Assembly: GCF_007741475.1 (NCBI RefSeq)
Contig: NZ_CP036261.1
Span: 124,001 to 188,000 of the forward strand
Length of the DNA stretch: 64,000 bases
Direction of reading: 5' to 3'
From: Rosistilla ulvae
GTDB lineage: Bacteria; Planctomycetota; Planctomycetia; Pirellulales; Pirellulaceae
The notes under the pieces were generated by a model. The model was not told where the DNA came from and searched no databases. It saw only the letters and a list, made by a program, of their open reading frames with translations. The translations under genes were made by a program, and so were the position numbers. Positions 16,860 to 23,878 of the stretch are shown here, piece by piece. Every line of letters begins with the position of its first letter. The first letter of the stretch is position 1.

Positions 16860-17927
16860 ATGCATTCAACACTCAAGCTCAATGCGCTTTTGTTTGCCGC
16901 GATCGTTGGCGTCACCGAACCTGCGGTTGCTGCTCGCCCCGCTTCGATTCAATTCGATCTCTCGCCAGTCGCTTCGGCGCAGCCCGTTGTTCCCGACGAA
17001 GACGCGTTTGTCCCTCCCGGGCACCGTTGGGTCCGGGTGCGATTGGACATCTCGTCGATGATAAATACCGCCGAACAAGCCAAGCCGCACGAATTCGTCT
17101 ACCGCATCCAGTGCTCGTCGCTCGACAGCCGAGTCGTCGATTATTCGCCGCGGACTCAATTGGCCGCTTCGACGGTCGGCGGAATCCGCGTGGAACAGTC
17201 CGATGAGAAATCGAAAAGCCTCGGGCTGGCTCTGAAAGGTTCGTATCTGAACTTGGTCGATGGAAGCAGCGGAGCGGACGTGGGATCGAAGGTCTGCAAC
17301 AAGACGACGTTCGAGAAGGCCGCGCCGCAGGAAATTATGTATGCCAGCGGCACGATCGCTCGCGGCCAAGGCGTCTACTTCAAGCTTCGCGCCACGCCGG
17401 CTCAAGTGCTCGATGGGCAAAAGCCATTTACGATCACGCTGCAGGTGCCCGATAAGTGGCGCGGCGATCTGCTGTCGGTTCATCTGAGCGCGACCGAATC
17501 GCAGCGCAGCTTCGGCGCGTTGGATCGCGATACAGTGCAGTCGTCGCCCGCTCGTTTTCAGGTCGCTGTGTTCGACCAGTCCGATGACATCGCTCGTCGT
17601 TGGGCATGGCAGCTAGCCGAGGCGGAGCAGCGGTTGCGTGAAAGTTCGCAGCAGTACGCAAGTTCGATTCGCGAGCGATCGCTGCCGACGATCTTCCATC
17701 ACGTGGCGGCAGCGCTCGATGTGATCGAGCCGCGGATCTCGGAGGATTGGATGCAGCGTGCGTTGTATGGATCGATCGATCCCTATTTTGATAAGCAGAT
17801 CCGCCAGTTGCCCGTCGCGGTGAAAGTCGCAGTGCTCGACTATGTCGATGCCAAGACGAACTTTCAGGGACTGGTTCGGTCGCAATCGCTTTCCCAGGAG
17901 GCGCGTTCGGGGCTGGCGGTCAAATAG
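16860..17927 (+). CDS. Exported protein of unknown function
   Basis: The 355-residue protein from the ATG at 16860 has a signal peptide (LNALLFAAIVGVTEPAVAA) and a strong ribosome site, GGAAGGAG, about eight bases upstream. The first two-thirds look beta-rich, with WVRVRLDISSM, FVYRIQCSSLDSRVVDY and PFTITLQVPDKWRGDLLSVHL. The last third is helical (RWAWQLAEAEQRLRESSQQYASS). One cysteine pair (Cys in IQCSS and KVCNK) may form a disulfide in the periplasm. I do not recognise a family. It appears to be a single-gene unit. Confidence 0.78.
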   Translation: MHSTLKLNALLFAAIVGVTEPAVAARPASIQFDLSPVASAQPVVPDEDAFVPPGHRWVRVRLDISSMINTAEQAKPHEFVYRIQCSSLDSRVVDYSPRTQLAASTVGGIRVEQSDEKSKSLGLALKGSYLNLVDGSSGADVGSKVCNKTTFEKAAPQEIMYASGTIARGQGVYFKLRATPAQVLDGQKPFTITLQVPDKWRGDLLSVHLSATESQRSFGALDRDTVQSSPARFQVAVFDQSDDIARRWAWQLAEAEQRLRESSQQYASSIRERSLPTIFHHVAAALDVIEPRISEDWMQRALYGSIDPYFDKQIRQLPVAVKVAVLDYVDAKTNFQGLVRSQSLSQEARSGLAVK

Positions 17928-18022
17928 TTGACCGCAGGGATCTTTCCAGCTGCCCGGAGCAGGGATGCTCTGACATGAGTGTTGAGAGAGAAGGCGTTTT
18001 TGAGACGCTTGGCAACACGTTT

Positions 18023-18331
18023 CTAATTGGCGCTGAATCCAAACGACAGGCTGTGCTCGCGGCCCAGTGGATTCTTTTGATATTGGCGGAAACATCCGCT
18101 GCACAAATCGTAGCGTCGACGCTGGTAGACATCTTCGCCGATCGCGTCGCTTTCGTCGTCTCCCAGTCGTTCCAAGATCTCATTTAATTCGAGCAGGTGA
18201 TCGGTGTCGACGTCCTCGACAAAATCGGTTGGCGTGTCGAAGACCGCTTTGATCTCGACTTGAACGGAGTACCGGAGATCTTCGTTGGGTGTCAGCTCGC
18301 AATTGCAACGATCGCACGTGTAATGAATCAT
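18023..18331 (-). CDS. Small zinc-ribbon-like hypothetical protein
   Basis: The 102-residue protein starts at the ATG at 18331 with MIHYTCDRCNCEL, a CxxC knuckle, and has a second CSGC near the C-terminus. This is the spacing of a treble-clef or zinc-ribbon fold split by an acidic helical insert (about 45-75, FVEDVDTDHLLELNEILERLG). Similar small proteins opening with YTCDRC recur in planctomycetes with no assigned role. The frame extends upstream to 18484, but that part is not protein-like. Confidence 0.72.
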   Translation of the reverse strand: MIHYTCDRCNCELTPNEDLRYSVQVEIKAVFDTPTDFVEDVDTDHLLELNEILERLGDDESDAIGEDVYQRRRYDLCSGCFRQYQKNPLGREHSLSFGFSAN

Positions 18332-18467
18332 TCGACAGAGGTCCTTAACCGCGAGGAGAGAAGCAAGGTGTGGGATCGAGCGTGTCGTCCCTGAGGCGTG
18401 AGGCATGTTACCGGCGGTCGCTGTCGCGTGGCAATACAAAAAGCGGTTGCCTTGATCGAAAGTCGAT

Positions 18468-19013
18468 TCAAACGCAAACCCCAACGATGACGACCAATAG
18501 AATCATTATTCCGGCGCAGATTTTCCCAACCGTTCCCAACAGACGTCCCCAGAACGCAGCGTGACCGACGGGAATCGTCTCCTTCCACTGCTTGCCGCTC
18601 ATCCATTCACCCAGCACCGCGCCGGCGGTTGCGCCGAGAGCGCCGAACAACAACGCGGCGATGACGGTGCCGAAGATCGGGATCGGCAAGCCCAGCAGCG
18701 CTCCACCCATCGCGCCGACCATCGAACCCACCACTGCCATCACCGTCGCTCTTTTGCTGCCGCCGGCTTTCTTCGCTCCCAGCGCCGCGGCGGCAAACTC
18801 CAGCACCTCTCCCAGGACGGCAAAACCGATCGCCGCGACAACTTCGGTCGTTCCCAGCGAGATGCGTTGGCCGCTGGGGGCGACCAGGAAGTAGACGACC
18901 ACCAGAGCTGCGGCGATCCAGTTTCCCGGCAGCGTGACGAAGTTGCTGCCCCACGCCACCGTGGTCAACAGGATCAAACCGATCGGCCAAATTAAGTGCC
19001 ACCAAGCTTCCAT
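18468..19013 (-). CDS. DUF456 family membrane protein
   Basis: The 181-residue protein has about five transmembrane segments with many Gly and Ala residues. They include LPGNWIAAALVVVYF near the N-terminus, the glycine-zipper-like VVGSMVGAMGGALLGLPIP, and GALGATAGAVLGEW. This is the DUF456 pattern. The role of the family is unknown. I start at the ATG at 19013 because membrane similarity begins there; an upstream in-frame extension to 19181 is basic and unlikely. It is followed on the same strand by the zinc-ribbon gene, 136 bases downstream. Confidence 0.83.
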   Translation of the reverse strand: MEAWWHLIWPIGLILLTTVAWGSNFVTLPGNWIAAALVVVYFLVAPSGQRISLGTTEVVAAIGFAVLGEVLEFAAAALGAKKAGGSKRATVMAVVGSMVGAMGGALLGLPIPIFGTVIAALLFGALGATAGAVLGEWMSGKQWKETIPVGHAAFWGRLLGTVGKICAGIMILLVVIVGVCV

Positions 19014-19383
19014 TTGTCGATTCTCTTCCAATTTTCGCGTTGTTTCTGTCGGTTGTGCCGTTGGGGCAGCGAACCCTTTGCGGGGCGAGCGGTCCTTGTT
19101 TTCGGCTTTCTTAAGATTTGTTGAAAACCGGTTCAGCGCGGCTGCCAGGGCCTGTGAATTGGTGGTCGCACAATCGACCAAAGGTTAGAATAGGTGCGAA
19201 GACACACCCGTCATTGTTCAGACCTTGAGCAGTGATGCTTGACAATTGGCCCCGGACGTTTGGAACCGCAGCGCTGCAATAGACATATTTAATCATACCC
19301 TGCAAGCTGACCATTCCTGACATCCACAATTTGCGGACCTTGCCTTCATTAGGATCAGGTTTGCATGGAGGACGATACAAAGA
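19014..19383. other. Divergent intergenic region before the HNH gene
   Basis: This stretch of 370 bases separates the DUF456 gene (minus) and the HNH gene (plus) and should hold both promoters. GGAGGA at 19367-19372 is the HNH ribosome site. No other structure stands out. Confidence 0.45.
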
Positions 19384-19992
19384 ATGTCTACTTCGTCAGT
19401 TCTTGATTCAAGTGTGCTGATTCTAAATCGCTTTTATATGGCGATCCGTGTCGTCTCTGTGCGACGGGGCTTCACGTTGTTATATCGCCAGTGTGCTGAA
19501 GTCATCACGTTGGAAGATGAACAATATACCAGCTACGATTTCACTTCATGGTGTGAGTTGAGTCAATTGACTTCGCTCGAAAAGCAACCTGGCGAAGACT
19601 ACATCAAAGCCGTCGGTTTCGATCTTCGCGTCCCACGGATTTGTCGCTTGACGCGATTCGATCGCTTGCCGGTGCAATCGGTGCGGTTCAATCGTAAAAA
19701 CTTATTTGCTCGCGATAGTCACCGTTGCCAATACTGTGGCCAGGACAAACCGTCGAACCAGTTGAGCGTCGACCATGTGGTGCCACGCAGCCATGGCGGC
19801 AAGACGACTTGGGAGAATGTCGTCTGTTGTTGTCTGCGGTGTAATTCTCGCAAGGGCGGGCGGACGCCGTCGCAGGCGAACATGAACCTGCTGACAACGC
19901 CGATCAAACCGAAGTTCAATCCGGTGTTGACCCAGCCGATCGTCGATCCGCGGTACGAATGTTGGAAGACGTTTTTACCCGCGGCGGGTTAG
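19384..19992 (+). CDS. HNH endonuclease
   Basis: The 202-residue protein has the bacterial HNH layout found as a stand-alone chromosomal gene: N-terminal SSVLILNRFYMAIRVVSVRRGFTLLY, a central KNLFARDSHRCQYCG zinc knuckle, the catalytic LSVDHVVPRSHGGKTTWENV, and a second CLRCNSRKGGRTP pair. All metal and zinc residues are present. It is probably a DNA-cutting repair-type nuclease; no intron or methylase sits next to it. The ATG at 19384 follows GGAGGA by eleven bases. Confidence 0.9.
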   Translation: MSTSSVLDSSVLILNRFYMAIRVVSVRRGFTLLYRQCAEVITLEDEQYTSYDFTSWCELSQLTSLEKQPGEDYIKAVGFDLRVPRICRLTRFDRLPVQSVRFNRKNLFARDSHRCQYCGQDKPSNQLSVDHVVPRSHGGKTTWENVVCCCLRCNSRKGGRTPSQANMNLLTTPIKPKFNPVLTQPIVDPRYECWKTFLPAAG

Positions 19993-20028
19993 TCTTGGGC
20001 GAGATCGATGGCTTGCTTGGCAGCTATC

Positions 20029-20790
20029 TTAGCGCAGCTGCCAGAGGATCGTTCCGATGCCCATCGGGATGCACCACCAAGCGAAGAGATGCAGTCGTCC
20101 GCGGCGGCTCCACGCGATCAACCATCGCAGCGCGAAGATCCCCACCAAAAATGCGACCACGGCGCCGACTAGCAGCGGTGCCATGCGGTCCATCGTGAGA
20201 TCGGATTGGGCGAGGTCTTTCATCTCCAGCACCGTAGCGCCCAGGATCGCGGGGATCGCCAGCAGGAATGAAAAGGTAACGGCGTCTTCGTTGCTCAGTC
20301 CCAGCATCCGACCGCCGACGATTGTCGACCCGCTGCGGCTGATCCCTGGCATCAAGGCGAAAGCCTGGAAGGTGCCGATCTCGAACGCCTTTCGCCACGA
20401 CAACGATTGGTAGGTTGCGTCGCGCGTCGGCAGATATTTCAGCAGCAATAAAAGGCCGCCGGTTACCAACAGCATGCAGCCCGCGATCAACGGGCTTTCC
20501 AGCAAGTGTTTGAATTGCGTCTTGATTATCACTCCCGCGATGCCGGCAGGGATCGTGCCGATGACTAGCAGAGGAATGACGCGTCGGTCGCTGGTCAGCA
20601 TATCGAGGATTCGACGCCAATAGACGACAAGAATCGAGGCAAGTGTACCGGCGTGAAGTACGATGTTCACGGTAGCGGATTCTTCAGTAATTCCCAATAA
20701 TTCGCCGAAGATCACCAAGTGACCCGACGAACTGATCGGCAGAAATTCGGCAATCCCTTGGATTACCGCTAATAAAACCATTTCCCACAT
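20029..20790 (-). CDS. uppP: Undecaprenyl-diphosphatase UppP (BacA)
   Basis: UppP removes a phosphate from undecaprenyl pyrophosphate on the periplasmic side so that the lipid carrier can be reused for peptidoglycan and polysaccharide synthesis. The 253-residue protein has the two signature motifs, EFLPISSSGHLV near the N-terminus and PGISRSGSTI in the middle, and seven or eight membrane helices. I start at the ATG at 20790; a TTG two codons earlier is possible. It diverges, across 103 bases, from a DUF368 gene that is likely in the same pathway. Confidence 0.94.
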   Translation of the reverse strand: MWEMVLLAVIQGIAEFLPISSSGHLVIFGELLGITEESATVNIVLHAGTLASILVVYWRRILDMLTSDRRVIPLLVIGTIPAGIAGVIIKTQFKHLLESPLIAGCMLLVTGGLLLLLKYLPTRDATYQSLSWRKAFEIGTFQAFALMPGISRSGSTIVGGRMLGLSNEDAVTFSFLLAIPAILGATVLEMKDLAQSDLTMDRMAPLLVGAVVAFLVGIFALRWLIAWSRRGRLHLFAWWCIPMGIGTILWQLR

Positions 20791-20846
20791 CGTCAACTCG
20801 TCCGTTTCGATCGTGTTTCGCGTTGTCGGCGCGGTGAAGCATCTGT

Positions 20847-20862
20847 AGATATGAAAATATCT
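20847..20862. promoter_or_regulatory. Inverted repeat between uppP and the DUF368 gene
   Basis: AGATAT-GAAA-ATATCT is a perfect six-base inverted repeat in the AT-rich gap between two divergent starts. It could be a shared operator, though such AT-rich palindromes also arise by chance. Confidence 0.35.
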
Positions 20863-20893
20863 TAAACAACTCAGCTAAAAGGCTTATCGACCG

Positions 20894-21877
20894 ATGATTC
20901 CGCGTAACCCAGGAACGATTGCTGGTGATCTACTAAATTTTGCCAGAGGTTTCTGCATGGGAGCCGCCGACAGTGTGCCGGGGGTCAGCGGGGGAACGGT
21001 CGCGCTGATTTTAGGGCACTATCACCGGCTTGTCGCGGCGATCAGCCATTTCGATCGCGAGGCGTTCTCGCTGGCATTGGCTAGGAAATGGCGTCAACTG
21101 GCAGAACATATCGACCTGCGATTTCTCGTCGCGCTCGGCCTGGGCATTGGGATTGCCATCGTTTCGCTGGCCAGTCTGTTGCATTGGCTGTTGGAAAACC
21201 GGCTGCCGGGAACCCTCGCCGTTTTTATGGGTTTGATCGTCGCAAGTATCTGGATCGTCGCACGGCAGGTGCAACAGTGGAACGCGGCTGCCGGGATGGC
21301 AGTCATTCTGGGGACCTGTGCCGGGTATCTGGTAAGTTCGCTCTCGCCATTGGTCGGAGATCCGGGGTATCTGTATCTCTTCTTTTCCGGCGTGCTCGGG
21401 ATTACCGCCATGATCTTACCGGGGATCAGCGGTTCGTTTGTCCTCGTCCTGTTGGGCGTGTACCACCATGTGATTGGATTGGTCAAAGCGTTGCCACGAG
21501 GAGAGTTGGGCGTTGATGGCTTCGTCCAGATCCTCGTGTTCGTCTCCGGCTGTGCGATTGGTTTAGCCGCCTTCACCCGGGTGCTGCGGTGGTTGCTGGA
21601 ACATTACCAGAATGTAACCTTTGCTTGCCTGTTGGGACTGATGGTAGGAAGTCTGAAAAGAGTTTGGCCGTTGCAGCAGCCGACTGCCGAAACGGCTGCG
21701 GAAAAATTTTCGCATCGAGTGTTCGAATTTGTCCCCATCGACCAATGGTCGCAGCCTATTTGGCCATTGTTATTGTTGTGTATCGGTGCAGCCTCATTTG
21801 TACTAGTGCTCGAAATGGTTTCTGTGCGCATGTATTCGAACCATAATGCAAACACCAGTTTAATTGATGGTAAGTGA
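20894..21877 (+). CDS. DUF368 family protein, likely undecaprenyl-phosphate translocase (PopT-type)
   Basis: The 327-residue inner-membrane protein opens with the family signature FARGFCMGAADSVPGVSGGTVALILGHY and has the repeated counterpart LPGISGSFVLVLLGVYHHV, as expected of an inverted-repeat membrane protein. About eight to nine helices are visible. DUF368 proteins were recently shown, in Staphylococcus aureus and Vibrio cholerae, to flip undecaprenyl phosphate back across the membrane. Its position head-to-head with uppP fits that role here. The start is the ATG at 20894. The family call is firm and the substrate is inferred. Confidence 0.88.
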   Translation: MIPRNPGTIAGDLLNFARGFCMGAADSVPGVSGGTVALILGHYHRLVAAISHFDREAFSLALARKWRQLAEHIDLRFLVALGLGIGIAIVSLASLLHWLLENRLPGTLAVFMGLIVASIWIVARQVQQWNAAAGMAVILGTCAGYLVSSLSPLVGDPGYLYLFFSGVLGITAMILPGISGSFVLVLLGVYHHVIGLVKALPRGELGVDGFVQILVFVSGCAIGLAAFTRVLRWLLEHYQNVTFACLLGLMVGSLKRVWPLQQPTAETAAEKFSHRVFEFVPIDQWSQPIWPLLLLCIGAASFVLVLEMVSVRMYSNHNANTSLIDGK

Positions 21878-21920
21878 CATGCGTACACTTTTCAGTGGTT
21901 GGTATGGTTAGATAATAAGC

Positions 21921-22026
21921 GTCATAACTCCTATGACTCTTCAATTATCACTAATAAACACATGCTTTTAGATTGCGGCTTTCTATACGGGCGTATAGGA
22001 TAAGCTGGGGTTTTATCAGTGTACAC
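21921..22026 (+). promoter_or_regulatory. Cluster of palindromes upstream of lexA
   Basis: Three palindromes lie in the AT-rich lexA upstream region: GTCATA-N5-TATGAC (21921-21937), CTATACG-GG-CGTATAG (21983-21998, perfect 7-bp arms) and GTGTACAC (22019-22026). LexA usually represses its own gene from such sites. The planctomycete LexA box is not known to me, so which one is the operator is open; 21983-21998 is the best-formed. Confidence 0.45.
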
Positions 22027-22075
22027 AAGATGCCGCCATGCTTAGCCTCAGTGCTTTGTGTTTGCGAGGGGAACG

Positions 22076-22678
22076 ATGGCTATTTCGACCCGCCTGACGA
22101 CGCGACAACAAACTGTTTACGACATGATTCGCGATAAAATTGTGTCGCGCGGGTATGGGCCAACCGTCCGCGAGATTGGGGAGCACTTTGACATCAAGTC
22201 GCCCAACGGTGTGATGTGCCACTTGAAGGCTTTGGAACGCAAAGGCCTGATCCGCCGGAGTCCCAATAAGTCGCGTGCAATCGAACTTACCAATGAGGCC
22301 GATCGATCCGCCAAAAGTATGCCACTTGCTGGGCAGGTCGTCGCTGGCAACGGCACGTTGGCCTTCGAAAGGGCGGAACGCAAAGACCTCAGCGAAATGT
22401 TCTACGGTGAAGACCGGTTTCTGCTAGAAGTTTCCGGCGATTCGATGGTCGATGCCCACATCACCGACGGCGACATGGTCGTTGTGCAAAAGCAAGAACA
22501 CGCCCAGGCCGGCCAAATGGTCGTTGCGTTGACACCACAAGGTGATGCCACGCTGAAGTATTGGTATCCCGAGGAGGGACGCATTCGTTTGCAACCGGGG
22601 AATCGGGAGATGGAACCGATCTACGTTCGCGAAGCGACCGTGATCGGAATCGTCGTCGGCGTGGTCCGTTCGGTCTAA
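22076..22678 (+). CDS. lexA: SOS regulator LexA (repressor, self-cleaving protease)
   Basis: LexA represses DNA-damage genes until RecA filaments trigger its self-cleavage. The 200-residue protein has the N-terminal winged helix (about 1-72, with TVREIGEHFDIKSPNGVMCHLKALE), then the S24 peptidase domain. The cleavage site is Ala90-Gly91 in VVAGNG, the nucleophile Ser123 in SGDSMVD, and the general base Lys161 in ATLKYWY. All are intact. I start at the ATG at 22076, preceded by GAGGGGAA; an in-frame GTG at 22058 is less likely. Likely autoregulated through palindromes just upstream. Confidence 0.95.
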   Translation: MAISTRLTTRQQTVYDMIRDKIVSRGYGPTVREIGEHFDIKSPNGVMCHLKALERKGLIRRSPNKSRAIELTNEADRSAKSMPLAGQVVAGNGTLAFERAERKDLSEMFYGEDRFLLEVSGDSMVDAHITDGDMVVVQKQEHAQAGQMVVALTPQGDATLKYWYPEEGRIRLQPGNREMEPIYVREATVIGIVVGVVRSV

Positions 22679-22813
22679 GCGATTTCCAGCAAAGGCTATG
22701 GGACGCCGGACTGCTCTCGTTGCTGCGACCACAATCGACTCGATTGGATCGCTTTCTAATCGCAGCAGCCACTTTGAGACCGGATTCTTCCCGGCGATCG
22801 ACGTCGGTTTCCA

Positions 22814-23026
22814 TTAGCCAACCGGAGCTGCATCGAGATTCAGCGCTTCTAGCAGGGCATCGAATCGACGCGCCGCTTCAACGTGTCGCTCGACTCTCTC
22901 TTTCGCGGACCAGTTCGATCGGATAGCACTAACGCGGCCAGCAATCTCAAAATCAGACAAAGTTGTATCGGAATGAGACTCGGTGATACGCGAGTTTCGG
23001 CTGTTTAGCAAAGTTGATGTCGCCAT
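22814..23026 (-). CDS. Small hypothetical protein, 70 residues
   Basis: The ATG at 23026 is preceded by AGGAGGA at good spacing, so this short frame is probably translated. The first half is Ser/Thr-rich (TSTLLNSRNSRITESHSD); the second half, about 28-66, is helical and charged (SAIRSNWSAKERVERHVEAARRFDALLEALNL). There is no signal, membrane helix or cysteine. I do not recognise a family. It lies downstream of the 147-residue gene, with 268 bases between the stop of that gene and this start. Confidence 0.65.
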   Translation of the reverse strand: MATSTLLNSRNSRITESHSDTTLSDFEIAGRVSAIRSNWSAKERVERHVEAARRFDALLEALNLDAAPVG

Positions 23027-23294
23027 GGATGATTCCTCCTGAATGGTAAACTTTTCAAACGCCAGAGGCTGCTGGCAATTTCCGAAAGATGCGAACTTGT
23101 TGCCTGAGCGCCAAATCTCGATCAATCGTTTTATCTGATGCCAACTGAAGCAAGTGGCGTGCCAGTTGGCGGAAAAGTGAGGAAATAGTCGCTGGTGGCG
23201 ACGTAGTTTGTTTTCCTCCCAGGAGTTAGGGCGTTTTTTGGCGAGCTTGTTTCGCGGCCGGGCGATCGGCGGAGTTGAAAAAAGTACCGAGCTG

Positions 23295-23738
23295 CTACCC
23301 GATCTTCCATTCTTGTCGTTCAAAGCTCTGTAACGAGAGCAGTTCCCCCGACTGTAAAAGCTGCACGCTCGGCGATCTCGATTTGTCGCTCGACAGGACG
23401 TCGATCAATTCCTGCCAGGTTGCGTGGTCGGAGGTTCCTTGTAGTTGCACGTATTGCACCTGTCCGTTGGCGTCGTAGATCATCCCGTCGATATGCAGCG
23501 GCGGTGCAGGGCCGCGGTGGACGAACGATCCGTCGAGTTCCAGATGCGTGCGCGGCAAGCGTTCCAGTCGCTCGCAGAGCTGCTCAAAGGAACCGCCCAG
23601 CGGACTTAGAGGGGCCGTGGTTGCGGTCGTGCCCGTGGTTGGTGCGTTGGTTTCCGGCTGATCGGATTCGCCGGATCGCTGGGGGCCATGCAGGTTGATG
23701 TTGAACGATCGCAGCGTCGCCGGCGATGCATTGCTCAT
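23295..23738 (-). CDS. Hypothetical protein, 147 residues
   Basis: The protein has a low-complexity Thr/Pro-rich stretch (about 25-48) between a short N-terminus and a compact C-terminal part with the strand-rich LELDGSFVHRGPAPPLHIDGMIYDANGQVQYVQL, then DHATWQELIDVLSS. No signal peptide or membrane segment is present. It lies after the clpC terminator on the same strand, so it is transcribed separately. The family is unknown to me. Confidence 0.65.
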   Translation of the reverse strand: MSNASPATLRSFNINLHGPQRSGESDQPETNAPTTGTTATTAPLSPLGGSFEQLCERLERLPRTHLELDGSFVHRGPAPPLHIDGMIYDANGQVQYVQLQGTSDHATWQELIDVLSSDKSRSPSVQLLQSGELLSLQSFERQEWKIG

Positions 23739-23770
23739 GACGATGGCTTGGTGGCAAAAGGTGATGGGGT

Positions 23771-23812
23771 AAAAAACAAACGGCTTGGAGATCGGTTTTG
23801 ATCTCCAAGCCG
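23771..23812 (-). terminator. Intrinsic terminator of clpC
   Basis: Perfect 12-bp arms 23781-23792 and 23801-23812 enclose an eight-base loop. On the minus strand the stem runs into a T-rich tract (TTTGTTTTTT). It lies 67 bases past the clpC stop. Confidence 0.88.
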
Positions 23813-23878
23813 TTAATCATTTCAATTGGCCCGAGCGGGCAAGAGGTTCTGCGGTTTGCCGTTTCCGGCTAGCCGAGC

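Noticed and set aside
19111-19380. 89-residue minus-strand frame before the HNH gene
   Set aside because: No ribosome site, no recognisable pattern and placed in a divergent promoter region.
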